Of a stretch of DNA of 57,630 nt, positions 26,605-36,175 are shown in pieces. The translations under genes and the position numbers were made by a program. The stretch's first letter is position 1. The number at the start of each line of letters is the position of its first letter. This stretch comes from Bacteroidales bacterium (lineage in GTDB: Bacteria; Bacteroidota; Bacteroidia; Bacteroidales; UBA4417). Below the pieces are notes generated by a model. It saw only the letters and a program-made list of their open reading frames with translations, had not been told where the DNA came from and did no database searches. Where the stretch lies: assembly GCA_030654075.1 (NCBI GenBank), contig JAURYB010000145.1:1-57630 (forward strand), read 5' to 3'.

Positions 26605-28107
26605 TCATTTTCCATTAAAGTCCGGATTGGTAACCGGCATTTGCGATTGAACATCTTTTCGCCAGTTATGTAATTGTTTCAGAAGATCCCCGGCAATTTT
26701 TGGCTCTTGCTTTGCGAGGTTATTCTTCTCCGAAATATCTTCTTCAAGGTTATACAATTCGATATGATTGTCCTCGTATAATTCAATGAGTTTCCATTTC
26801 CCTGCACGAACAGCCCCGGCAGGTGAATCACCTTTTCCCCCATAATGAGGATAATGCCAGAACAGGGCTTTGCGGTCCAATTTATTTCCTTTCAATAATG
26901 GAATAAGACATAAACCGTCCATATGTTGTTTTGGTAGCAGCGGCAAACCGCATGCGGCTAATATGGTTGGATAAAAATCACTTGAAATAACGGGCGTTTC
27001 AATTTTGGTGCCGGTTTTCGATATATGCGGGATTTTGATAAGAAAGGGTTCGCGGATTCCGCCTTCGTAGAGCCAGCCTTTTCCGCAATGCAGCGGCGTA
27101 TTGGTAGTGGGAGAACTTTCGGCGGTGGATAGCCCTCCATTATCGGACATAAAGCAAATAATGGTATTGTCGTCCAAACCCAATTCGTGAATTTTATCCA
27201 ATACTTTTCCCACATTTTCATCCATGTTTAAAATCAGGGCGGCATATTCCGCATTATTCTGAATAAGCCTCTCTTTCCAATGCCAAAGCGCGTGCGGGTT
27301 GTTTTTTATCCAGGGCAGGTCGGTAGTAAATTCCGGTTGTTTGTCAAGGCCCATTTTTTTAACTTTCTCCCTGAAATATGCCACATCTTCAGGTTTTGCC
27401 TGTATGGGTGTGTGAACGGCGTAAAAGGACAGGTAAAGAAAAAAGGGATTGTTCTTTTGCTGCTCAATCCATTTCATGCTTTCATTGGCCAGGCGGTCAG
27501 TCAGGAATTCACCCTTCGGCCCGTCGGGTAAATACGGATTATTGTAGGGCGTAAAATAAGCCATTCCTTCTTTTGAATTTCCTGTGGGTGATCCACTTTT
27601 CCAGCCGCCGATATTGGTGTCGAATCCCTGGTGTTGCGGATAAAATGCAGAATCTTCGGAGCAATGCCATTTCCCGACAAAACAGGTTTTATACCCATTC
27701 AGTTTTAACGCTTCGGCAAGGGTGGTTTCTTCGAGTGGCATGTTCAGTACAAACTTGGGAGAAATCATTTTAAACTTGCTGAGTTGCTCCGTGTTTAACC
27801 CATCCTGGTAACCCGGAATCCAATCGGTAATATGAAGCCGGGCAGGTGATTTCCCGGTCATTATATTGCAGCGCGTTGGCGAACAAATAGGTGCGGCGGC
27901 ATACCCGTTTGTAAATTGTGCGCTTTGTGCCGCAAGACGGTCAATATTGGGCGTTTCATAAAATTTGCTGCCATTATATCCAACATCGGCCCAGCCAAAA
28001 TCATCAACCAGAATGAAAACCACATTTGGCATTGATTTTTGAGCAAGGACTACAGGCCCGGATATAACCAAACAAAATATGACCTGTACACACAACTTTG
28101 GCAGCAT
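26605..28107 (-). CDS. Family S1 sulfatase
   Basis: A 500-residue exported sulfatase of the formylglycine-dependent S1 family. The maturation site is C75-SPTR in APICSPTRCNIMTG, where the cysteine must be oxidised to formylglycine. Metal-binding residues appear in FILVDDFGWADVGYNG at the N-terminus and in ICFMSDNGGLS further on. The C-terminal subdomain has AVRAGKWKLIELY. A signal peptide covers about 1-22. The maturing enzyme (anSME or FGE) is not in this window. Family knowledge allows desulfation of the glycan or of a sulfated sugar released by the other enzymes. The gene is 35 bases after the GH51 stop. The subfamily cannot be fixed by eye. Confidence 0.9.
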   Translation of the reverse strand: MLPKLCVQVIFCLVISGPVVLAQKSMPNVVFILVDDFGWADVGYNGSKFYETPNIDRLAAQSAQFTNGYAAAPICSPTRCNIMTGKSPARLHITDWIPGYQDGLNTEQLSKFKMISPKFVLNMPLEETTLAEALKLNGYKTCFVGKWHCSEDSAFYPQHQGFDTNIGGWKSGSPTGNSKEGMAYFTPYNNPYLPDGPKGEFLTDRLANESMKWIEQQKNNPFFLYLSFYAVHTPIQAKPEDVAYFREKVKKMGLDKQPEFTTDLPWIKNNPHALWHWKERLIQNNAEYAALILNMDENVGKVLDKIHELGLDDNTIICFMSDNGGLSTAESSPTTNTPLHCGKGWLYEGGIREPFLIKIPHISKTGTKIETPVISSDFYPTILAACGLPLLPKQHMDGLCLIPLLKGNKLDRKALFWHYPHYGGKGDSPAGAVRAGKWKLIELYEDNHIELYNLEEDISEKNNLAKQEPKIAGDLLKQLHNWRKDVQSQMPVTNPDFNGK

Positions 28108-28142
28108 AATTTATTTATAAGTATTGCATTTCCGGCACAACA

Positions 28143-29705
28143 TTATTCTATTTCAAGTACAACAAATGACTTTGCAGGCATTTCCAGTTCAATGGTGTCC
28201 TTATTGGTTTTAAAGTCAGTGAAAGTTTTTGGCGTAACCACATTAGGCTTTTCGAATGTGTTGCAATCTGTAATCAGGTTTGAAGTCAGTATTTCGCCGG
28301 ATATTTTATTTATCTTCAATCCATTGAAATTACAACTAACCTTTTGCCCGCGGCCAGCAAACAAATTTGCGACTGTCAGATGTATTTTCCCGTTAGCCGA
28401 TCTGGAAACGGAATAACTTACAGAAGGAATACTATCTGTTTCCAGTTTGTACTTTTCACAATTTATGTTTGATGGCAGTATTTTAGCTTCCTGGTGAACC
28501 GCCATCATTTTGAAAACGTAATAAGTCGGTGTGAGAACCATCTTTTCTTTTTCGGTAAGAATTACAGCCTGCAGCACATTAACCGTCTGTGCCAGGTTAG
28601 CCAACTTTACCCTGTCGCAATGTTTGTTGAAGATATTCAGGTTGATAGCAGCAAGTAAAGCGTCACGAAGAGAGTTTTGCTGATACAAAAAGCCGGGATT
28701 GGTGCCTGGTTCAACATCGTACCATGCTCCCCATTCGTCAACAGCCAGAAAAATACGTTTTTCAGGATCGTACCTGTCCATTATTGCTGAATGCCGTGTT
28801 ATAAGATCATCCATTTTTAAAGTTGCGGAAAAACTGCGTATCCAGTCCTTCTCTGTAAACGTGGTGGCCGATCCTTTCTTATCCCATGAATTGGGAACAG
28901 TATAATAATGGAGTGCAAGCCCCTGCATAGCCCAACGGGCACCATCATTTTTCATAAGGGTTTCGGTCCAGTTATAATCGGCACTGTTAGGCCCGCATGC
29001 AATCCGCTGAAGCTGGTTTCCCGGATAGTTATTTAAATAATTGGAATAACGCCTTAACTCGTTGCTGTAATATTCGGGTGTCATATTTCCGCCGCAACCC
29101 CAGTTTTCGTTGCCGACGGCGAAATATTTTACTTTCCAGGGTTTTTCACGTCCGTTCTTTTTCCGGAGGTCAGTCATCGGGCTTTTATTGTCCGAAGTAA
29201 GATATTCAACCCATTGTGCCATTTCCTGAACGGTACCACTACCCAGATTTCCTGTAATGTAAGGGTCACAACCGAGCAAATCAATGAGTTCCATAAACTC
29301 ATGCGTACCGAAAGAATTATCCTCAGTAACGCCGCCCCAAAAGGTATTGATGATGGATGGTCTTTCGGAAGCAGGTCCGATTCCGTCCTTCCAATGGTAC
29401 GTATCGGCAAAGCAACCACCGGGCCAGCGAAGGTTTGGGATTTTCATATCGCGGAGCGCTTTTACAACATCGGTTCGGATTCCGTTTGTATTTGGAATCT
29501 TTGAATCTTTTCCAACAAAGATCCCTTCATAGATGCAATGACCAAGGTGTTCGGCGAAATGACCGTAAATATCTTTGCTTATCGTTGCCCCGGGCTGATC
29601 GGCAAATACTTCAATCCTGCATTCGGCTGGTAAGACTGATTTCTGGGCTGTTGCATTTGCCGTGCAGAAAACAATTAACGGCAGAATTCTAAATAGAAAC
29701 TTCAT
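28143..29705 (-). CDS. GH51 alpha-L-arabinofuranosidase
   Basis: A 520-residue enzyme with a signal peptide (1-20, ATAQ). The barrel starts with [23 protein letters not shown] and [21 protein letters not shown], classic for GH51. The acid/base is E200 in [13 protein letters not shown] and the nucleophile E324 in [11 protein letters not shown]. The C-terminal beta domain ends in [12 protein letters not shown]. It releases terminal alpha-L-arabinofuranose, which is common on arabinogalactans and arabinoxylans. It is the second gene of the enzyme run, 79 bases after the GH2 stop at 29785. Export by signal peptide differs from the many cytoplasmic GH51 enzymes but is usual in Bacteroidetes loci. 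Confidence 0.93.
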   Translation of the reverse strand: MKFLFRILPLIVFCTANATAQKSVLPAECRIEVFADQPGATISKDIYGHFAEHLGHCIYEGIFVGKDSKIPNTNGIRTDVVKALRDMKIPNLRWPGGCFADTYHWKDGIGPASERPSIINTFWGGVTEDNSFGTHEFMELIDLLGCDPYITGNLGSGTVQEMAQWVEYLTSDNKSPMTDLRKKNGREKPWKVKYFAVGNENWGCGGNMTPEYYSNELRRYSNYLNNYPGNQLQRIACGPNSADYNWTETLMKNDGARWAMQGLALHYYTVPNSWDKKGSATTFTEKDWIRSFSATLKMDDLITRHSAIMDRYDPEKRIFLAVDEWGAWYDVEPGTNPGFLYQQNSLRDALLAAINLNIFNKHCDRVKLANLAQTVNVLQAVILTEKEKMVLTPTYYVFKMMAVHQEAKILPSNINCEKYKLETDSIPSVSYSVSRSANGKIHLTVANLFAGRGQKVSCNFNGLKINKISGEILTSNLITDCNTFEKPNVVTPKTFTDFKTNKDTIELEMPAKSFVVLEIE

Positions 29706-29784
29706 ATTTCTTTGTCTTTAAGTTTGAAAACATTTTGGCAATGTGTATGATTTAATACTTGTAGGAATGCAGGGCAAATGAACA

Positions 29785-32523
29785 CTATTTTGTCACTGCA
29801 TTTGAAGAAAATGAAAAAACATCTCCTGTTGTGATCGAAGCGCCTGGATTAAAATCACTGCTGTTCATATAATTTAACAAGCTGTTTTTTAGTTGCCGGG
29901 CTACGGGCCTGTTTTCGAGGTCAGAGTGAATATCGACAGATGAAAAAACAAGTAATCCTTTGCCAACTTTTGTTTCAAAAACATTGCCCAGCCTGCGGTT
30001 TTTAAAGAAATTATCGATTACGGTTACAATTGGATCAACAGTCAGATTATCGAGGATAACCGTTTTTGAATTTTTACAAAGATCCCACCATTGCCAGTTG
30101 GAATAGAAATCAGTAGGAAAACCGCGGAAAGCAGCATGTTTTGGATCCATCAGCAATCCCATGGTTCCGGGTTGGTCAGGAAAATGAACAGGGCTCCAGA
30201 AAACAGGAACAAACTTCCCTGTGATTCCAACAATATCCTTAATATCTGGGCTGAGGAGAACTTTCTTCCCTTCCTTTAGCGCTTCAACAGCATCATTAAA
30301 TGAGCTGGTAAAAAGGATTCCATTTTCCGGAGATTCAACTTCCTTTTTATAAAGCCAGATATTCCATTGATTTTTATAGGTTGTGCCCTGCAGTGAAAGT
30401 TCAACAGTGTATTTTGCCGGAGCCGCCAGGTCAGCAAGCGGAATACTGAAATTGCCCAGCTTCGAAGTGCTTCCTTTCAGGATTTGCGCAACTTTGGCAG
30501 AATCCTGCATTACGGTTTTGCCAAAACTATCTTTTAACTTCCATGTCAGGGATGTATTTTCAAAATTCCTGAAATAATTGGCAATTCCATAATCGGCTTT
30601 GAATGTTTCATTCGTTGTATAAACTGCTTTGTCGAACCACAACAGCGGAACAACCTCACCGCAAAACATGCGCCACTCTTCGCCGCTCACAAAACCTTTC
30701 GATTCCCAGAAGGCATTAAGGACACCGACCAAAGCGGTTCCCTGTCCCGGGAAATCGTGAAGGTCAAGCAACTGGAATCCGCTTAATCCTGAAGTTTTCA
30801 ACGCACGCTCTATTTCTTCCTTATAAAGTAAGGTTGCAAATTTGCCGGAAGCAGCTGTATAATCATCAGCCTTAGTTAGTAAGCCTTTTCTCCCCAAATC
30901 TTTTTGAACGGCAATAAAATTTACAGGCTTTAAAACACCCTTGTATTTTTCAATCTCCTTCATATCGGGAAATACAGAGTATTGGCCTATTTCGTGCGAC
31001 ACAACAGGAATACTTATGTTGTCGATGGAATTGGTGTAGTCTGTTTTAAAATCAGGAGAGAGTTGATCGAAAACGCCTTGTCCACGCACCCAGCCTTTTT
31101 CAGTGTTCTGGGTAATGTAAAAATCGTCAACCGGTTCAGGCTGAAGTCCGTGACCTTTTTGAAATGTATAAGTTGTGGTAGTGTAAAGATGACGAGGGTC
31201 CTTGATTTTTAAGCGCGTAACTAGTCCGGTGAGAAGATCGAAATCACCCTCCAACTCATTTCCCATCGACCACATAATAAAGGAAGGATGATTTCCGTAT
31301 TCCCTGATGATTTTATCAGCTTCATCGTTAATAAAGTTAACTATTTGCTGATCTTTACCAAATGTAAGACACCAGTTTGGAAGTTCAACCTGCAGGTATA
31401 TTCCCATTTTATCAGCTACCCTGAAAGCGGCCTCGGGCGGGCACCACGAATGGAACCGCAGGTGATTCAGACCATATTCCCGGGCAGCGCCAAAAACTTT
31501 CTCCCAGCCGGCTTCATCCAAAGGGGGATGACCTGTTAAAGGAAAAATGCTACACTCCAGTGTCCCACGCAAAAACAATGGTTTATTGTTAAGATAGAAA
31601 TGCCTGTCTTTTGTTTTCAGATCGCGAAAGCCAAATGTTTCGGAACGAACAGCTGTTGCTTTCTTTTTTTTAGTAAGAAGAGAAACTTTTACCATGTACA
31701 TATTGGGCGAAAATTCATCCCAGGGAAGCAAATCCCCTGAAAATTTAACCTGAAAACTGGTTTGATCTGGTGTAATTGCTGTATTTGTACTGCCAACTAT
31801 CTTGTTGTTTTTGTCCAATACTTCCACTTTCAGGGTATAAGAATCCTTAACGTTAAGAATTGTTTTAACTTCACCTTTAAGACTTTTACCAGCATAATCA
31901 GGATAGACAGCCAATTCTGAAATAGATTCGGGATCAACGGCACTCAAAGATATTTCGCCCAGAATTCCATTCCATTTGATCTGAGTTTCGTCGGTATAGG
32001 CATGAGCCATATCGTTAGGATGCAAAACAAACTTCCTGGAATTATCAACACAAATTGTAATGATGTGTTTCCCTGGTGCCAGGTATTGGGAAAGACTGTA
32101 GTAATGAGGAGTACTCAGGCTGTAGTTATTTCCAATCTTTTTTCCATCAATCCAAACAATAGATTCCCAGAGTACCCTTTCAAGTTTTAAACTAATATTT
32201 TTTCCTTTCCAGTTTTTCGGGATGGTTACTTCTTTCTGATAGTACGCCGGTCCTATGTAAGAAACTTTCCGTTGAAGATGAAGCATAACTTCACGCATAA
32301 GATTGGGTTGAACATTCACAGGATTCCCGATTCCTGCTGAGTCGAGCGTTGAAGGCAGAGAGATAGCCAGATTATAATCAAGAGATTTCAGATCTGCACT
32401 CTGAGGTTTTTCCAAGGAATCTAAACAAAGACTCCATTTTCCGGCCAGGCTGATTTTGTCACTTTGTCCATGGCACGACAGTACAATGCTTAGAATCATT
32501 AATATTGCAATTGGTCTGATCAT
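29785..32523 (-). CDS. GH2-family lipoprotein glycosidase
   Basis: A 912-residue GH2 enzyme and probable lipoprotein (IVLSC, C17). The order is jelly-roll domain with YYQKEVTIPKNWKGKNISLKL, Ig-like domain, TIM barrel from about 300, and an extra C-terminal part of about 300 residues with a class I glutamine-amidotransferase-like look (LLSPDIKDIVGITGKFVPVF). The acid/base is E423 in FIMWSMGNELEGD and the nucleophile E511 in VVSHEIGQYSVFP. GH2 covers beta-galactosidases, beta-glucuronidases and others; specificity is unresolved. It is the first gene of the enzyme arm, with 438 bases of non-coding DNA upstream that must hold the promoter of the operon. Confidence 0.88.
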   Translation of the reverse strand: MIRPIAILMILSIVLSCHGQSDKISLAGKWSLCLDSLEKPQSADLKSLDYNLAISLPSTLDSAGIGNPVNVQPNLMREVMLHLQRKVSYIGPAYYQKEVTIPKNWKGKNISLKLERVLWESIVWIDGKKIGNNYSLSTPHYYSLSQYLAPGKHIITICVDNSRKFVLHPNDMAHAYTDETQIKWNGILGEISLSAVDPESISELAVYPDYAGKSLKGEVKTILNVKDSYTLKVEVLDKNNKIVGSTNTAITPDQTSFQVKFSGDLLPWDEFSPNMYMVKVSLLTKKKKATAVRSETFGFRDLKTKDRHFYLNNKPLFLRGTLECSIFPLTGHPPLDEAGWEKVFGAAREYGLNHLRFHSWCPPEAAFRVADKMGIYLQVELPNWCLTFGKDQQIVNFINDEADKIIREYGNHPSFIMWSMGNELEGDFDLLTGLVTRLKIKDPRHLYTTTTYTFQKGHGLQPEPVDDFYITQNTEKGWVRGQGVFDQLSPDFKTDYTNSIDNISIPVVSHEIGQYSVFPDMKEIEKYKGVLKPVNFIAVQKDLGRKGLLTKADDYTAASGKFATLLYKEEIERALKTSGLSGFQLLDLHDFPGQGTALVGVLNAFWESKGFVSGEEWRMFCGEVVPLLWFDKAVYTTNETFKADYGIANYFRNFENTSLTWKLKDSFGKTVMQDSAKVAQILKGSTSKLGNFSIPLADLAAPAKYTVELSLQGTTYKNQWNIWLYKKEVESPENGILFTSSFNDAVEALKEGKKVLLSPDIKDIVGITGKFVPVFWSPVHFPDQPGTMGLLMDPKHAAFRGFPTDFYSNWQWWDLCKNSKTVILDNLTVDPIVTVIDNFFKNRRLGNVFETKVGKGLLVFSSVDIHSDLENRPVARQLKNSLLNYMNSSDFNPGASITTGDVFSFSSNAVTK

Positions 32524-32961
32524 GGTCTACAGATTTTCCGTTATAAATAGTAAATTTCCTTAAAGGCTATATCCGATTTTCATAAGTGAGTTTCAGAAAA
32601 TACACTGTATTAAAGCCTTTTATGGATAATATTTGATTTCGGAAAATTATAGACTAATCCAGAAGTTCATTGTGACAATTCATTCAAATATTAGTAGATA
32701 TTCGCAAATAGAATATAAATAGAGTGATAATGGCTACCAATATAGCGGACTGGCCGGTACAGTTTCTTTCTGGATTATGTTTCGGGGTTCCTGCTTTAAA
32801 GAATACAGTTGCAGCGAATAAGTAAATATTCCCAAAGCAAACCCGCTGGTTGCATCTGAAGTTGGTAATTTTGTTACTTTTACAATTAGTAACATATGCT
32901 CTTAATAAATTGTATTTGTACCTGAAGTGATACAGTATTCCGTTAAATCCCACATCATAAT
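32524..32961. other. 438-bp divergent intergenic region upstream of the enzyme operon
   Basis: AT-rich DNA between the first enzyme gene (minus) and the unknown gene at 32962 (plus). A 31-codon ORF on the plus strand (ATG at about 32730) shows no recognisable family. I found no perfect TAnnTTTG box for the GH2 gene and no strong hairpin. The operon promoter and any HTCS operator should be here, but I cannot point to them. Confidence 0.4.
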
Positions 32962-33678
32962 ATGCTGAAACAACCTCCTCCAAATAGCACAGGAATATTT
33001 TCGGATATCCGCTTGTTCTTTTTGGATAAACCTGAAGTTGAGACAAAAATCAAGTTTCATTCAGAAGAGGAAAGGTCGTTTTACAGCAAGAATATCCTGC
33101 AGCGTACCGGAATTGGGGTCGATATGTTCAGGGTGCTGAATATTCACCGGATTGGAATAGAGACTCCCGTAAGTTTTGTATTTGATGAATTGATGAAATG
33201 GAATGGTGACTCAAGCTGCTGGCCGAACCACATCGCCAAGGTTACACTTAAGGAAGATAAGCTGGAGCAGATCAAAGTCAATCTGTTCGGTTGGCCGGCG
33301 GACCCGTTTAATAGTAAAAAAGGTTTGGCGGGTCTTCAGCTATTCCACTTATTTAATTTAAACGCTATAAAAATTCAAAAAACTCCCGAGCCTTTTGATT
33401 TTGATAATGCACGCTTTCTGTTGTATAAATGCAGCGGCGGATACCCGATCGGGTATTTTTTAATGTACGTCCGCTCTTCCATTCCCGAACGCGGCGAGAA
33501 AGAAATGGCGCAACTGTTTATGATGGTAGGGTTTAATTTTTATGGAAACAAAACCTTGTCAAGACTAAATATCATCAATAAAACCTGGCAAGCTATCCAT
33601 AACCGGGCAACCACTCACATTATGAATAAGTTTAAACAGTTGAGCGAGTGGCGGTTTGAACAGTTTATCAATCAATAG
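32962..33678 (+). CDS. Conserved hypothetical protein
   Basis: A 238-residue soluble protein without signal peptide or membrane segment. The N-terminal quarter is charged (KPEVETKIKFHSEEERSFYSK), the middle is rich in aromatic and beta-type stretches (IETPVSFVFDELMKWNGDSS, LYKCSGGYPIGYFLMYVR), and the C-terminus is helical. I do not recognise the family. The codon pattern and low density of alternative frames suggest it is real. The opposite-strand ORF at 32684-33046 overlaps its start and looks like a shadow. Its neighbours give no functional hint. Confidence 0.6.
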   Translation: MLKQPPPNSTGIFSDIRLFFLDKPEVETKIKFHSEEERSFYSKNILQRTGIGVDMFRVLNIHRIGIETPVSFVFDELMKWNGDSSCWPNHIAKVTLKEDKLEQIKVNLFGWPADPFNSKKGLAGLQLFHLFNLNAIKIQKTPEPFDFDNARFLLYKCSGGYPIGYFLMYVRSSIPERGEKEMAQLFMMVGFNFYGNKTLSRLNIINKTWQAIHNRATTHIMNKFKQLSEWRFEQFINQ

Positions 33679-33796
33679 ATGTTCTTTTCTAGTGGTCCAG
33701 GGATAAATTTTTACAGAATTGGTTTTGGGCTTAAAATCTTGTTGGCTATTTAGTTGTGTTTATTATGCTGTATTCCGATTCAAAAAAATCTCTTTC

Positions 33797-34177
33797 ATGA
33801 CACCAACACTATTAATTTCAACAATACTTATTACTCTCGCATTGCTGTTTTATTCGCTGGGTGTTTGGGCCGAGCGGCTGGCCCGATATCTTAAAGCATG
33901 GCATGTAGCTGCGTTCTGGATCGGTTTTACTTTTGATGTTTCAGGAACATTTGCAATGAGTAGACTTGCAACAGAGCCATTTAACCTGCTGGCACTGCAT
34001 ACACTTACCGGTCAGATTGCACTCTGGCTGATGCTGGCTCATGCCATATGGGCAACATATGCAGTGCGAAAAGGAAGCGAAAAGGCCCGAACCGGCTTTC
34101 ACAGGTATAGTTTAATCGTATGGCTGACCTGGCTGATTCCGTATTTTGGCGGGATGTTTATGGGAATGGCGGGGTAA
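33797..34177 (+). CDS. HsmA/TIGR03987-type small membrane protein
   Basis: A 126-residue integral membrane protein with four predicted spans: LLISTILITLALLFYSLGVWAE, HVAAFWIGFTFDVSGTFAM, HTLTGQIALWLMLAHAIWAT and YSLIVWLTWLIPYFGGMFMG. Conserved-looking residues are H and D in the second and third spans. The length and pattern match the TIGR03987 (HsmA) family, whose function I do not know. I chose the ATG at 33797, because it starts directly at the first span and gives the usual family length; the frame is open upstream to 33719 but with an unlikely TTG start. Confidence 0.75.
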   Translation: MTPTLLISTILITLALLFYSLGVWAERLARYLKAWHVAAFWIGFTFDVSGTFAMSRLATEPFNLLALHTLTGQIALWLMLAHAIWATYAVRKGSEKARTGFHRYSLIVWLTWLIPYFGGMFMGMAG

Positions 34178-34216
34178 AACTCTTGAGTTAATGAGTTGAC
34201 ACATGCGGAAGAGTTG

Positions 34217-34260
34217 AGGGGGCGAAAGGGCGAAAAAGCGAAGGGGCGAAAGAGGGAGGA
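34217..34260. repeat. Degenerate GGGCGAAA tandem repeat
   Basis: Five near-copies of an 8-base unit around GGGCGAAA, in the space between the convergent HsmA-type and HxlR genes. A purine-rich simple repeat of this kind is common in Bacteroidetes intergenic DNA. Confidence 0.75.
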
Positions 34261-34332
34261 GAAATAAACCGTTGCTGATTTATTCTGTAACATTTAGCTC
34301 TTTCTTCCGAATTCCGACTCCCAGCCATTTCC

Positions 34333-34728
34333 CTACTGAAACTGATCTTCCATAACCGGGCTTAGCGTAAGGGACGTTTTCTCCCTGTTTTTCATTGCCC
34401 AACTTACCATAGCATCAAGTACCGGCTTCAATTCTTTACCTGAATCAGTGAGACTGTACTCTACAAATGGAGGAATAACCGGTAGAGCTTTCCGATGAAC
34501 AAGGTTATCAGCTTCGAGCTGCTTTAAATGCTGGATCAGCATTTTCTCGGTAATTGCCGGAATAAGTTTTTTCAGTTCACTGTACCGTTTGGTACCACTC
34601 AGTAAATTGTAAATAATAATTGGTTTCCAGCGACCGCCTATCTTTTCAAGGGTATAAGTAACAGGACATTGGGTAAGCGCATTTTTACGGTTATCCTGGT
34701 TGGTTGATGCTTCTTTGATCTTGGTCAT
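34333..34728 (-). CDS. HxlR-family transcriptional regulator
   Basis: A 131-residue winged-helix regulator. The family core is clear: a lone cysteine in CPVTYTLEKIGGRWKPIIIYNLL, then GTKRYSELKKLIPAITEKML, QHLKQLEADNLVHRKA and PPFVEYSLTDSGKELKPVLD. Cys-based regulation by redox or electrophile stress is known for some members (HypR, YodB), and this protein keeps the cysteine in the matching N-terminal position. It is divergent from the NmrA-like gene at 34809, with a spacer of 80 bases that carries a candidate operator, so it most likely controls that gene and itself. Confidence 0.92.
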   Translation of the reverse strand: MTKIKEASTNQDNRKNALTQCPVTYTLEKIGGRWKPIIIYNLLSGTKRYSELKKLIPAITEKMLIQHLKQLEADNLVHRKALPVIPPFVEYSLTDSGKELKPVLDAMVSWAMKNREKTSLTLSPVMEDQFQ

Positions 34729-34745
34729 TTGTACACACTTTGGGG

Positions 34746-34783
34746 TAAGTACTTGTATAAAAGTAAGTGCAAATATACCTTTG
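34746..34783 (+). promoter_or_regulatory. Promoter and HxlR operator of the NmrA-like gene
   Basis: The -7 box TACCTTTG (34776-34783) fits TAnnTTTG. A TTG at 34753-34755 lies 20 bases upstream, as expected for the -33 element. The -33 region is overlaid by the dyad TACTT-gtataa-AAGTA (34750-34765), and by two direct GTAAGTRC half-sites (34745-34752 and 34763-34770). The leader to the ATG would be about 20 bases. This is a plausible repressor site in the divergent spacer. Confidence 0.65.
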
Positions 34784-34808
34784 TTCCGTTAAATAAAAAC
34801 AAAATAAT

Positions 34809-35696
34809 ATGAAAATTATAGTAACAGGATCTTTAGGACATATCAGCAGGCCGCTTGTAGAAAAGTTAACCGCGGCAAAACATGATGTTACTGTTATCAG
34901 CAGTACTGCCGACAGGAAATCAGAAATCGAAGCCCTGGGCGTAACGGCAGCCATTGGCTCAGTCAGTGACCTGGCATTTGTAACCAACACTTTTAAAGGC
35001 GCCGATGCGGTTTATACCATGGTTCCGCCAACTTTTGGCGCAAGCGACTGGAAACAGCACATTGCCGGCATAGGTAAAATATACGCCCAGGCAATTGCCG
35101 CGGCAGGTGTTAAAAATGTTGTAAACCTGAGTAGCATGGGTGCTCATATGCCCGATGGTTGCGGTCCGGTGAGTGGATTGTACTATGTTGAACAAGCGTT
35201 GAACGCACTCGAAGGAGTAAATGTAAAACACCTGCGTCCCGGGTTTTTCTATTACAATTTCTTCGCCAACCTGGGAATGATAAAACATATGGGTATAATT
35301 GGCGGTAATTACGGAGAAGGTGCAAAACTCGTTCTGGCAAATCCTGCCGATATTGCTGATGTAGCCGCCGATGAACTGTCAAACCTTTTGTTCACGGGTA
35401 AAAGTGTGCGGTATATTGCCAGTGATGAGAAAACGACCGATGAAATAGCCTCAATCCTGGGAAAAGCTATTGGTAAACCGGAACTGAAATGGATAAATTT
35501 CACTGATGAGGATACCGTTGGAGGAATGCTCCAGAATGGTTTACCGCTCGATGTTGCTAAGAATTATGCCGAAATGGGCGCTGCTATGCGAAGTGGTGAA
35601 ATGGCTGCAGAATACAACAGCAGCCGTTCGGCAACATTTGGCAAAACAAATTTCGAAGCATTTGCGCCGGTGTTCGCAACGGTATATGCTAAATAA
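34809..35696 (+). CDS. NmrA-like / atypical SDR NAD(P)-binding protein
   Basis: A 295-residue Rossmann-fold protein of the atypical short-chain dehydrogenase (NmrA/HSCARG-like) group. The nucleotide-binding motif is GSLGHIS at residues 7-13 (GxxGxxS form), with SST after the second strand. VKNVVNLSSMGAHMPDG and VKHLRPGFFYYNFFANLG are typical of the group. Members act as quinone or flavonoid reductases, or as redox sensors without catalysis; the substrate is unknown here. Pairing with a divergent HxlR regulator is a recurrent arrangement for electrophile- or redox-responsive reductases. Confidence 0.88.
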   Translation: MKIIVTGSLGHISRPLVEKLTAAKHDVTVISSTADRKSEIEALGVTAAIGSVSDLAFVTNTFKGADAVYTMVPPTFGASDWKQHIAGIGKIYAQAIAAAGVKNVVNLSSMGAHMPDGCGPVSGLYYVEQALNALEGVNVKHLRPGFFYYNFFANLGMIKHMGIIGGNYGEGAKLVLANPADIADVAADELSNLLFTGKSVRYIASDEKTTDEIASILGKAIGKPELKWINFTDEDTVGGMLQNGLPLDVAKNYAEMGAAMRSGEMAAEYNSSRSATFGKTNFEAFAPVFATVYAK

Positions 35697-35716
35697 TAAG
35701 CATTTGATTTAGTATT

Positions 35717-35743
35717 GAAAAGGAGCTTCGGCTCCTTTTTTTA
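35717..35743. terminator. Bidirectional terminator between NmrA-like and VOC genes
   Basis: AGGAGC-TTCG-GCTCCT stem with a UUCG tetraloop (35721-35736), preceded by AAA and followed by TTTTTTT, so it can terminate both strands. The T-run overlaps the stop codon of the VOC gene. Confidence 0.93.
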
Positions 35744-36130
35744 TGACGGTTCAATTAAATCCCAAAGGTTTCCATACAAATCGGCATATACGGCAACAGT
35801 TCCATAGGGTTCCTTTATTGGCTGACGAATTATAATTACCTCCTGATCCAGTAAATTCTGAAAGTCGCGGTCGAAATCATCGGTGTACAGAAACAGGAAA
35901 ACCCTTCCGCCGGTTTGATTTCCAACCCGGCTTCTTTGTTCTTCATTGGCAGCTTTTGCAAGTAAAAGATTGCATCCGGCCGAACCCGGAGGCGCAATAA
36001 GTACCCAGCGTTTCGATTCACTCAGGACAGTGTCTTCAATAAGTTGGAAATGGAGTTTCCGGGTATAAAAAGCTATAGCCTCGTCGTAATCATGAACAAG
36101 AATAGTGATATGTGAAATAAATTGATTCAT
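35741..36130 (-). CDS. VOC-family protein (glyoxalase/bleomycin-resistance fold)
   Basis: A 129-residue single-domain protein with the vicinal-oxygen-chelate pattern: ISHITILVHDYDEAIAFYTRKLHFQL at the start and YADLYGNLWDLIEPS at the end. Candidate metal ligands are H8 (SHITI), the histidine or glutamate in the middle strands, and the last-strand acidic residue. It follows the SNF2 gene by 45 bases on the same strand. The substrate is unknown; proteins of this size are often annotated as glyoxalase-like. Confidence 0.88.
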   Translation of the reverse strand: MNQFISHITILVHDYDEAIAFYTRKLHFQLIEDTVLSESKRWVLIAPPGSAGCNLLLAKAANEEQRSRVGNQTGGRVFLFLYTDDFDRDFQNLLDQEVIIIRQPIKEPYGTVAVYADLYGNLWDLIEPS

Positions 36131-36175
36131 ACTAATTGTTATTTAAACTCTTTGTTTTTTTTGAAGCATCAAAAA

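Noticed and set aside
32684..33046. 120-residue minus-strand ORF upstream of the unknown gene
   Set aside because: It overlaps the start of a more convincing ORF and its composition is not protein-like.
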